DNA of 6,794 nucleotides from contig VMFH01000026.1 of assembly GCA_007375925.1 (NCBI GenBank), positions 1 through 6,794 on the forward strand. Direction: 5' to 3'. The number at the start of each line of letters is the position of its first letter. Positions within the stretch are counted from its first letter, which is position 1. Origin of the DNA: Parcubacteria group bacterium Gr01-1014_72. GTDB taxonomy: Bacteria; Patescibacteriota; Minisyncoccia; Phycocordibacterales; VMFH01. A program made the translations under genes and the position numbers. Below, one piece after another: positions 1-4,938 of the stretch. The notes below the pieces were generated by a model, which had not been told where the DNA came from, did no database searches, and saw only the letters and a list, made by a program, of their open reading frames with translations.

Positions 1-1383
1 AGCAGCCTCCTGTGCCAGAGCGTCGCGAAGCTCTGTAGCACACTGATTTTTTTCCGAAACGAGGGTGAACATCTTCCGTTCCGCCTCCCGCTCCTTCTGC
101 TGCGTTTCTTCCAGGACCTTTCTGAACCTTGCAAGCGAAGCGGTGAGCTCCTGCTCCTCCTTTGAAAGTGCGGGGAGTTCCTCCTCAAGCTTCACTTTTT
201 CCGCCAGAAGTTCTTTCTCGTCGGGGAGCGTGGAGCGCTCGTCTGCGCCGCGCGCGCGGTGCCGCTCAAAGAGCGCTTGAATCACTTCGCGGATGCGCTC
301 TATGATGCCCCGAAGCGTCTTTGTATCACTCGTCTCCGTTGCCCCCGCGCACTCCTCAAGAACACTCTCGACTGTCTCCCGAAACACCCGAAACGGCACG
401 GGGGCTCCACCCTCTGCTGCGCCGGTGCGGGAAGCCAGTTTTTGCAAACCCGCAATCTCTCCCTCAATCCTGCCAATACTGCGCTCAAGCCGCTGACGAC
501 GCACAGCCGCCTCGCGCATCCGCTCCTCAATTGAAAGTAGCTCCCTGCTCTCCCGCGACTGCCCCGCGGATGAGGAGAGTATGGTCTTCACCGCGGAGAG
601 CTCAAGTTCAAGCGATGCAAGCCGCGTCTCCGGAAGATGCCGTTCCTCCCGAAGCGCCTCGCGCGCGTGCTTCATGTACAACTCCTCGCGCCTGAAGTAT
701 TCCAGGTACAGATGCTTCAACTCATCCTTCATCTGGAACGCCCGCTCTACTTTCTCAACCTGCTTCTTCAGAAACTTGACGTGGGGCGCGAGCTCTTTGC
801 ACAGCATCCCCACCGCAGTGATATTTTCTTCGGTCTTCTCAAGCTTCCGCTTCGCCTCCTCCTTCTTGTACTGAAAAACTTTGAGTCCGAGTGCATCCTC
901 TACAATCGCCCGCCGCTCCTTGCGATTCGCCGAGAGGATGCGATCCGCCTCCCCCTGCGAGATGATGTGGTGTCCCGAGACGCCGATGTGCGCCGCCCCG
1001 AGGAGCTCCAGAATGTCTTTGAGCCGCACCTGGCTGCCGTTCACAAGGTACTCGCTCACCGCGTCGCGGTGAATGATCCGCTCAAGCGCAACTTCTGTGA
1101 AATCAATCGGAAAAACATGGCTCGCATTGTCAAACACAAGCCGCACCGCCGCGCGATTCGCCCGCGGCGCGTCTGCGCCACCGTTCCAGATGAGGTCTTC
1201 GGTCTTTTTTCCACGAAGCGATTTAATGGACTGCTCGCCCAGAACAAACTGGAACGCCTCGGCGACGTTTGATTTGCCGGAGCCGTTCGGACCGACCACG
1301 GCGGTGATGTGTGTGTTAAAAAAAAGCGCCGTTTTTTTCGCAAACGACTTAAATCCCGTAAGTTCAAGACTTTTCAGGTACAT
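1..1383 (-). CDS. smc: Chromosome segregation ATPase SMC, N-terminal part (runs off left edge)
   Basis: The reading frame stays open for 461 codons from the ATG at 1383 to the window edge, so the hinge, second coil and C-terminal head are missing. SMC dimers bind and loop DNA to compact and separate the chromosome, using ATP. The start MYLKSLELTGFKSF is the classic SMC N-terminus. A Walker A loop follows at residues 31-38 (GPNGSGKS), with the usual FVLGEQ, KSLRG, LVNG and ISQGEADRILS landmarks up to about residue 170. After that the sequence turns Glu/Lys/Arg-rich and looks like coiled coil, broken by less helical stretches around residues 300-340. The Walker B and signature motifs would be in the unseen C-terminal half. 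It starts 37 bases after rnc and has its own predicted promoter. Recognition is firm from the head motifs. Confidence 0.96.
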   Translation of the reverse strand, partial: MYLKSLELTGFKSFAKKTALFFNTHITAVVGPNGSGKSNVAEAFQFVLGEQSIKSLRGKKTEDLIWNGGADAPRANRAAVRLVFDNASHVFPIDFTEVALERIIHRDAVSEYLVNGSQVRLKDILELLGAAHIGVSGHHIISQGEADRILSANRKERRAIVEDALGLKVFQYKKEEAKRKLEKTEENITAVGMLCKELAPHVKFLKKQVEKVERAFQMKDELKHLYLEYFRREELYMKHAREALREERHLPETRLASLELELSAVKTILSSSAGQSRESRELLSIEERMREAAVRRQRLERSIGRIEGEIAGLQKLASRTGAAEGGAPVPFRVFRETVESVLEECAGATETSDTKTLRGIIERIREVIQALFERHRARGADERSTLPDEKELLAEKVKLEEELPALSKEEQELTASLARFRKVLEETQQKEREAERKMFTLVSEKNQCATELRDALAQEAA

Positions 1384-1393
1384 CCGCGGGGAA

Positions 1394-1402
1394 ATTATAC
1401 CA
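1394..1402 (-). promoter_or_regulatory. Extended -10 promoter for smc (predicted leaderless)
   Basis: On the minus strand the sequence reads TGGTATAAT, a perfect -10 hexamer with an upstream TG (extended -10). Its last base is followed by only 10 bases before the smc ATG. Transcription normally starts about 7 bases after the -10, so the mRNA would begin within a few bases of the start codon. The only -35-like sequence, CTGACC, is weak and 19 bases away inside the end of rnc, which fits a promoter that relies on the TG. There is no Shine-Dalgarno site. Confidence 0.6.
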
Positions 1403-1420
1403 TGTCATTCTAAAAATCGG

Positions 1421-2119
1421 TCAGCGCCTGCCCCACCCCTTCGCCTTGAGCGCCTTCTCTGCAGCATCCTGCTCCGCCTCCTGTTTTGACCTGCCGCTCC
1501 CGACTGCCACCTGTTCACGGTCAAGACACACCGCAACGGTGAAGTGCTTATCGTGATCAGGGCCCTCCTCGCCAACGACCTTGTAGGACGGCGTGATCCC
1601 GGCAATCTCCTGCGCCTGCTCCTGGAAGTGACTTTTTGAGTCAATCCAGGCGCTCTTCGCGATGATGTCGTCAATGAGATGAAAAATGTGTGCGGCGATA
1701 AAGCGCTTCGCCGCGTCGTACCCCTGGTCAAGGTAGAGCGCCCCGATGAATGCCTCAATCGTGTTCGCGAGAATGTACTGCCGCGCTCGCCCCGTATCCT
1801 TCGCCTCACCGCGCGAGAGGAGGAGGTAGTCGTTCATTGCAAGCTCGGATGCGACTTCGGAGAGCGTTCCGGCATTCACGAGAGCCGAACGGTACGAGGT
1901 AAGATCTCCCTCGGTCTTCTCGGGGTAGCGGGCGTAGAGGTACTCGGTAATTGCAAGCTCAAGCACCGCGTCGCCCAAAAACTCAAGCCGCTCATTGTGG
2001 CCGGTCGGGAGACCCCGATTCTCATTGATGTACGAGCGGTGGGTAAAGGCCTGCCGGAGTAAATCCTTGTCCAGAAACGAAACACCGACATGTTTCTCAA
2101 ATGACTCTAAGTCCTTCAT
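1421..2119 (-). CDS. rnc: Ribonuclease III
   Basis: This 232-residue protein has the usual length for bacterial RNase III, which cuts double-stranded RNA during rRNA maturation and mRNA turnover. The family signature NERLEFLGDAVLE is at residues 42-54, giving acidic positions E43, E46 and D50. E70 lies in TEGDL. The second acidic cluster reads ILANTIEAFIGALYLD, with E122 conserved but Asn119 where E. coli has Asp114. Residues from about 160 to 229 form the double-stranded-RNA-binding domain, ending in the typical GRSKQEAEQDAAEKAL helix. The chosen ATG gives a normal N-terminus, MKDLESFEKHVGVSF. No Shine-Dalgarno site precedes it, and an A/T-rich repeat lies directly upstream. The gene sits just before smc, as in several other bacteria. 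Identification is secure; the effect of Asn119 is unknown. Confidence 0.97.
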   Translation of the reverse strand: MKDLESFEKHVGVSFLDKDLLRQAFTHRSYINENRGLPTGHNERLEFLGDAVLELAITEYLYARYPEKTEGDLTSYRSALVNAGTLSEVASELAMNDYLLLSRGEAKDTGRARQYILANTIEAFIGALYLDQGYDAAKRFIAAHIFHLIDDIIAKSAWIDSKSHFQEQAQEIAGITPSYKVVGEEGPDHDKHFTVAVCLDREQVAVGSGRSKQEAEQDAAEKALKAKGWGRR

Positions 2120-2126
2120 AGGGAAT

Positions 2127-2243
2127 GAAAAATGTAAATCTAAAAGTGAAAAATGGCGGTGTAAAATTTGAAATTATATCTGCGCATGGTCATTTTGGAT
2201 TTTGGATTGTCATTTTCAATTTTTATCTTTCAATTTTAAACTT
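2127..2243. repeat. A/T-rich inverted-pair intergenic repeat, copy 1
   Basis: The gap between the NusB-Nudix gene and rnc is made of two related arms facing each other. The left arm (about 2127-2186) contains AATGTAAATCTAAAAGTGAA followed by AAATGGCGGTGTAAAAT. The right arm (about 2188-2243), read on the minus strand, contains AAGTTTAAAATTG then TTGAAAATGACAATCC. Both match the arms of the pair at 3546-3676. The left arm aligns with the reverse complement of 3616-3676 over about 60 bases, including a shared ATTATA and a GCGC/ACGC end. The right arm overlaps the last codons of the NusB-Nudix gene. No transposase is linked to it. It may act as an RNA hairpin between genes, or be a small non-autonomous element. 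Confidence 0.6.
2173..2178 (-). promoter_or_regulatory. Possible -10 box for rnc inside an intergenic repeat
   Basis: The minus strand reads TATAAT here, 53 bases before the rnc ATG. There is no TG extension and no convincing -35 at 16-18 bases spacing (AATCCA is the best). The hexamer belongs to the repeat element, and its other copy carries the same hexamer at 3623-3628, on the plus strand, where it faces no gene start. A consensus hexamer can arise by chance in A/T-rich DNA, so this call is weak. Confidence 0.3.
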
Positions 2244-3133
2244 CCTAGTAGGTTCACCGCCTTTGTAATAATCGGCAGAATATCACTGTAAAAATTAAGG
2301 TCAACGATGTCTTTGAGCTTGAACCATCGCGCATCATCCAACCCTCCGGTCGTCCCGAGGGTCAGATTTTGGTACGACGCCTGTCCGAGAAAATAGTGCA
2401 CCTGCTTCCTAATTTTCCCAAGCGCGGGGTCAGACGCGACATACTCATTCGTCCCGAGGTCCTCCAGAATCGCAATCGGCACGCCAAGCTCTTCCTTGAT
2501 CTTCCGCACTGTCCCCGCCTCCACCGACTCCTCCGGTGTGATTTTGCCTTTTGAAAGCGTCCAGTGCCCGAAGATGTCGTGAACGAAGGCGAGGTACGTC
2601 TCTCTCCCCTCCTTCGCAAACACCACCGCTCCGCCGAGCTTCTGTATCGGCATTTTTTCAAACGGGACCTCCTCGCGTTTATGCCGCTTCGGCCCCTCAT
2701 CCTTCCCCGGCTCGCCGAGCTCTTTGTACACGGCGCCTAAGACCCCGTTCACAAACTTTCCGCTCGTCTCACCGCCGAAGGTCTTCGCGAGCTCGATCGC
2801 CTCGTTGATCGCTACCTTCGCCGGCACCTCGCGCTTATCCTCAAAGAGGAGTTCAAAGAGACCGATGCGAAGAACGTTGCGGTCAACAATAGAAATTTTC
2901 GGAAGTGGCCAGTCGGGGGCGGCCTTGCCGATGATGGAATCCAAGTCACTGCCCTTCTTAAGAACATCGCGAAGAAGGCGAGACATGAAGGAAGTATCGC
3001 CGATGCCCGGCGCGAACTCGCGCGCGTTGCGAAGAAGCGCCTCCTCTCCCTCCTTCACGCCCGACTTCCCGTTGAAGTCAAGCTCAAAGAGAGTTTGAAG
3101 TACAACCGAACGTGCAAGGTGACGATGAGCCAT
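2216..3133 (-). CDS. nusB: NusB antitermination factor fused to a Nudix hydrolase domain
   Basis: The protein has 305 residues, about twice the length of an ordinary NusB. Residues 1-139 are NusB: an RxxxLQTLFELD-like first helix, DRNVLRIGLFELLFE at 84-98, VPAKVAINEAIELAKTFG at 103-120, and GKFVNGVLG. NusB binds boxA RNA together with S10 and helps RNA polymerase through rRNA operons. A charged linker (about 140-165) leads to a Nudix fold at about 166-295. Its box starts GKITPEES at residue 196 and ends KEELGV at 218, against the consensus GX5EX7REUXEEXGU. The first Glu of REUXEE is Lys211, while E214 and E215 remain. Nudix enzymes split nucleoside diphosphate-linked compounds; substrate and activity are unknown here. 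The last nine or so residues (GSLKLKDKN) are encoded by an intergenic repeat. No Shine-Dalgarno site is visible before the ATG. Confidence 0.93.
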   Translation of the reverse strand: MAHRHLARSVVLQTLFELDFNGKSGVKEGEEALLRNAREFAPGIGDTSFMSRLLRDVLKKGSDLDSIIGKAAPDWPLPKISIVDRNVLRIGLFELLFEDKREVPAKVAINEAIELAKTFGGETSGKFVNGVLGAVYKELGEPGKDEGPKRHKREEVPFEKMPIQKLGGAVVFAKEGRETYLAFVHDIFGHWTLSKGKITPEESVEAGTVRKIKEELGVPIAILEDLGTNEYVASDPALGKIRKQVHYFLGQASYQNLTLGTTGGLDDARWFKLKDIVDLNFYSDILPIITKAVNLLGSLKLKDKN

Positions 3134-3162
3134 GAAAACATTTCAAAAAACCTACTTCCCAA

Positions 3163-3208
3163 TTTCTAGTCAATGCGGAACTCCGGAGGTTTTCGTATTC
3201 ACTAGAAA
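3163..3208. repeat. 46-bp imperfect palindrome between rpmF and nusB
   Basis: Perfect 8-base ends (TTTCTAGT at 3163-3170 and ACTAGAAA at 3201-3208) enclose partly matching inner arms (AATGCG against CGTATT) and a self-complementary centre, CTCCGGAG, at 3181-3188. As RNA it could form one long, slightly bulged hairpin on either strand. On the minus strand it follows rpmF by 30 bases, and a TTTTTT run appears 12 bases after the stem. That is too far for a textbook intrinsic terminator, so I call it a structured palindrome rather than a terminator. It does not resemble the A/T-rich repeat family. Confidence 0.55.
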
Positions 3209-3238
3209 CCGCGAAACGGGCTCCTTCGCCCCTCTCGC

Positions 3239-3469
3239 CTACTTCGCGGGAACACGCTCCGCCTCCCGCGCCTTTCGTGCTTTCTTCTCAACCTTCTTCA
3301 TGACATCAATCACGGAGCGAGCACGGTACGTCCCGCACGCGAGACACACGCGGTGAGGCAGTTTCGCCGCGCCGCACTTCTCGCACGGCGAAAGGCGCAC
3401 GCTCTGGAGAGCGAAGTGGGAGCGCCTGTTATCGCGGTGCGACCGCGTTGCGCGCATGCGGACTACCAT
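3239..3469 (-). CDS. rpmF: 50S ribosomal protein bL32
   Basis: This 76-residue basic protein begins MVVRMRATRSHRDNRRSH, matching the bL32 N-terminal tail that threads into the large subunit near the peptidyl transferase region. A zinc ribbon follows, with all four cysteines present: C29 and C32 (CEKC), then C42 and C45 (CLAC). The block KLPHRVCLACGTYRARSVI is the family core. So this is the zinc-binding (C+) form. The C-terminus is a Lys/Arg/Glu-rich helix. The start is fixed by the N-terminal family match and by a -10-like element just upstream. Its neighbours are rnhB upstream and nusB downstream, with sizeable structured gaps on both sides, so it may be transcribed on its own. Confidence 0.96.
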   Translation of the reverse strand: MVVRMRATRSHRDNRRSHFALQSVRLSPCEKCGAAKLPHRVCLACGTYRARSVIDVMKKVEKKARKAREAERVPAK

Positions 3470-3475
3470 ACAAAA

Positions 3476-3504
3476 AGTGTACCGTATCTTTCTACATCAT
3501 GCAA
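3476..3504 (-). promoter_or_regulatory. Candidate promoter for rpmF
   Basis: The minus strand has TTGCAT (3504-3499), a 17-base spacer and TACACT (3481-3476), then six bases before the rpmF ATG. Spacing is ideal, but TTGCAT keeps only the TTG of the -35 consensus and TACACT matches four of six -10 bases. If used, transcription would start at or beside the ATG, giving a leaderless message like those predicted for smc and dnaE. Confidence 0.35.
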
Positions 3505-3545
3505 ACTGGTGTACAGTGTTCCCCTGCCCAAAGATGATACCTCGC

Positions 3546-3676
3546 AATGTAAAGTTAAAATTCAAAAGTGAAAAATGACAATGTAAAATCTTTAAGTCTC
3601 CCGAATTTATCTTCCTGCGTTCTATAATTTTTCACTCTACACTGTCACTTTTCATTTTTAGATTTACATTTTTAAC
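3546..3676. repeat. A/T-rich inverted-pair intergenic repeat, copy 2
   Basis: The left arm (about 3546-3590) and right arm (about 3616-3676) are related and inverted. The 26 bases at 3564-3589 pair with 3634-3659 at 21 of 26 positions, and all five differences are A/G transitions. Four of the five become G-U pairs in minus-strand RNA. The spacer is 44 bases. The right arm aligns with the left arm of the first pair (2127-2186) over about 60 bases. The right arm also encodes the last 13-14 residues of RNase HII. A TATAAT at 3623-3628 on the plus strand points into the 3' end of rnhB and has no plus-strand gene in front of it. Confidence 0.65.
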
Positions 3677-4279
3677 TATCTTCTTAAGAAACGTACGGCG
3701 GTGCACCGGAGATAACCCGTATCGACGAATTCGCCGATAGTGAAGCGCGGTCCCATAGCCTTTGTGAATCTCAAATGAGTACTTCGGGTAGCGGCGCGCG
3801 AGGCGGCGCATAGAGCGGTCGCGGCGCACCTTCGCCGCGACCGCGGCGAGCATGATGGGAAACTTCGTCGCGTCTCCTCCGATGATTGTCTTTTGGCGCG
3901 TAAATGCCTTCGGCGCTCGAAGCGCGCCGTCCAAGAGCACTTCACACCGCTCCGGCGCCACTCGCAGGCGCAGAAGTGCGCGACGCATCGCGATGTTCAC
4001 CGCCGCAACAATGCCGCATCGGTCAATCGTCTGATTCCCGACGAGCGCAACTGAAAAACGGAGCAGTCCCTCCCGTGCCGCCCTGCGCATTGTTCGCACA
4101 AACGCCTCGCGCGCCGCTTCGGAAAGTTTTTTGGAATCCTTGAGTCCCCGGAAGCGGCGGCGCGCCACGCGAAGGCGCCGCCGCTTCAACACAGAGACGC
4201 CAACCGACACGGGCCCCGCCAAGGGCCCCCGCCCCGCCTCATCAATACCGACGACAAACCGCCGCGAGAACACGCTCAT
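3632..4279 (-). CDS. rnhB: Ribonuclease HII
   Basis: This 215-residue protein has normal RNase HII length. The enzyme cuts the RNA strand of RNA-DNA hybrids and starts removal of single ribonucleotides from DNA. GIDEAGRGPLAGPV at residues 11-24 supplies the first two catalytic acids (D13, E14). LKDSKKLS follows at 46-53, the third acid D117 lies in LLDG, and the fourth is most likely D136 in IIGGDA. AAKVRRDR and HKGYGT are the further family blocks, ending with SPVHRRTF. The helix normally reading SIAAASILAKV is here a less usual MLAAVAAKV. The protein is unusually Arg-rich. Its tail after about residue 201 (NVNLKMKSDSVE at the end) comes from an intergenic repeat and is probably dispensable. 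Only a minimal TAGG lies before the ATG. Confidence 0.95.
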   Translation of the reverse strand: MSVFSRRFVVGIDEAGRGPLAGPVSVGVSVLKRRRLRVARRRFRGLKDSKKLSEAAREAFVRTMRRAAREGLLRFSVALVGNQTIDRCGIVAAVNIAMRRALLRLRVAPERCEVLLDGALRAPKAFTRQKTIIGGDATKFPIMLAAVAAKVRRDRSMRRLARRYPKYSFEIHKGYGTALHYRRIRRYGLSPVHRRTFLKKIVKNVNLKMKSDSVE

Positions 4280-4354
4280 GGGAACCTACATCGGCGACGC
4301 CTCATAGATTTGGTTGCTGTAAGAACCACCAAACGCCGTGCACCACGAACGGCT

Positions 4355-4381
4355 GTCAAAAAAGAATCGCCAATTCTTGAC
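4355..4381 (-). terminator. Small hairpin with T-run, possible weak terminator
   Basis: Minus-strand RNA can pair AAGAAT with ATTCTT around a five-base loop, followed directly by four more T residues. Alternatively GTCAA and TTGAC extend the helix with the extra Ts bulged out. The stem is A/T-rich and short, so termination would be weak. It lies about 75 bases before the rnhB start and downstream of the prepilin-like fragment. Confidence 0.25.
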
Positions 4382-4427
4382 CCCGCACCGCTACGGATGA
4401 GACGTGTTTTCAAGCTGAGTGACAAGA

Positions 4428-4547
4428 TCATACTGAACAACGCGCGTTAAGAAGTTCAATGAATGTGAATCCGGACTCCCGCTTCGTGCGACGCAATAGG
4501 GGGAGGGTGCGCGGCGGCTTCGGACTGTTTGAAACGCAAAGAGGCAT
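4428..4547 (-). pseudogene. Fragment resembling the N-terminus of a type IV prepilin
   Basis: A 39-codon frame starts at the ATG at 4547 and ends in TGA at 4428-4430. It has a basic leader (LLRRTKRES at residues 17-25) followed by GFTFIELL at residues 26-33. This is the type IV prepilin consensus: peptidase cleavage after Gly26, Phe as first mature residue, Glu at mature position 5. In a working pilin about 15-20 hydrophobic residues would follow. Here the frame reads NARCSV and stops. No pilin body is recognisable in the other frames downstream. I read it as a truncated or frameshifted remnant, possibly from a pilin locus that once lay here. The motif is strong, but a chance match in a short frame cannot be excluded, and a sequencing error could also break an intact gene. 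Confidence 0.35.
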
Positions 4548-4566
4548 CGTAATGCAGCAAACATTA

Positions 4567-4836
4567 TCACGTAACAGAAGGAGCTTCAGAACCGGGAAGC
4601 AGAGAATTTTCTACTGGTGGCCGCGGCGTCCCCGAACCAAAAAAAATGCGCGCAAAAAGTATGATCGCGATCACAAGACTCAAACCGGCAACGCCAAGGA
4701 GGAGAATGTTCGCCTGTTTCGTATCCTTCACAATCCCGATCTTGAGGAGCCAGCGAACTACGCCTGGCGCGGTATCCGCCTGCTCAAACCTGCTGTACTG
4801 ACGCATCGCTTGTTCTTCCTCAAATTCAACGCTCAT
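4567..4836 (-). CDS. Small single-pass membrane protein of unknown function
   Basis: The 89-residue product has an acidic, Gln-rich N-terminus (MSVEFEEEQ), then a basic amphipathic stretch (VVRWLLKIGIVKDTKQ, residues 26-41). One clear membrane helix follows at about 44-66 (ILLLGVAGLSLVIAIILF and on), and then a short Gly/Pro-rich tail. Lys37 and Lys40 before the helix and R63 near its end leave orientation open, but the N-terminus is most likely cytoplasmic. There is no signal peptidase site. I recognise no named family. It is divergent from dnaE across a 102-base gap and first in the minus-strand cluster. The organised protein layout and promoter-like sequence upstream favour a real gene over the overlapping plus-strand frame. 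It could be a small envelope or pilus-associated protein, but nothing here shows it. Confidence 0.75.
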   Translation of the reverse strand: MSVEFEEEQAMRQYSRFEQADTAPGVVRWLLKIGIVKDTKQANILLLGVAGLSLVIAIILFARIFFGSGTPRPPVENSLLPGSEAPSVT

Positions 4837-4871
4837 GGTGGTATTATGTGCTAAGTTATTTTATAGGGAGT

Positions 4872-4880
4872 AGTATAACA
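4872..4880 (-). promoter_or_regulatory. Extended -10 promoter for the small membrane protein
   Basis: The minus strand reads TGTTATACT, an extended -10 with five of six consensus bases, ending 35 bases before the ATG and predicting a leader of under 30 bases. A second candidate, CATAAT, lies six bases before the ATG and would give a leaderless mRNA. I cannot choose between them. Neither has a clear -35. The plus-strand dnaE promoter lies about 45 bases away, so the two transcripts diverge. Confidence 0.4.
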
Positions 4881-4922
4881 CACCTCCAAAATGAAAAAAG
4901 TGGTACTGCGAAACCCCCTGCC

Positions 4923-4931
4923 TGCTATAAT
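4923..4931 (+). promoter_or_regulatory. Extended -10 promoter for dnaE (predicted leaderless)
   Basis: TGCTATAAT is a perfect extended -10. Only seven bases separate it from the dnaE ATG at 4939, so the expected transcription start falls on or next to the start codon. No good -35 exists at 16-18 bases upstream (GTACTG is the best), and no Shine-Dalgarno site could fit. It matches the smc promoter in design. Confidence 0.65.
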
Positions 4932-4938
4932 CCTTCCT

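Larger units (their letters stand above)
4280..4566. other. Gene-poor region between rnhB and the small membrane protein
   Basis: No intact recognisable gene, tRNA or known structured RNA was found in these 287 bases. On the minus strand three short frames overlap: 39 codons carrying a prepilin motif (4428-4547); 57 codons from an ATG at 4564 to a TAG at 4391-4393, followed by 34 open codons to a TAG at 4286-4288; and 51 codons from an ATG at 4431 ending in a TGA that overlaps the rnhB ATG. None has a family match beyond the prepilin motif. The mix of short frames suggests decayed coding DNA. Confidence 0.5.

Noticed and set aside
637..1272. Plus-strand open frame (211 codons) opposite smc
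   Set aside because: The minus strand carries the SMC head with Walker A in this stretch. The plus frame is its shadow.
1679..2062. Plus-strand open frame opposite rnc
   Set aside because: It lies wholly within RNase III coding sequence, which has all family motifs.
3163..3208. Classical intrinsic terminator after rpmF
   Set aside because: The TTTTTT run on the minus strand is 12 bases past the stem rather than next to it, so I list it as a palindrome only.
2127..3676. CRISPR array
   Set aside because: The repeats are four diverged arms in inverted pairs at two places, not evenly spaced direct repeats with spacers, and there are no cas genes.
4276..4431. 51-codon minus-strand frame whose TGA overlaps the rnhB ATG
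   Set aside because: The ATGA overlap looks like translational coupling, but the product is Arg-rich with no family match and overlaps two other short frames. I could not support it as a gene.
4280..4566. A tRNA or known structured RNA in the gene-poor region
   Set aside because: No T-arm sequence of the GGTTCGA type, no acceptor pairing and no SRP, tmRNA or RNase P landmark could be found by eye.
4459..4854. Plus-strand 131-codon frame opposite the small membrane protein
   Set aside because: It is basic and low in structure with no domain, whereas the minus frame gives an ordered membrane protein with a promoter-like upstream region.
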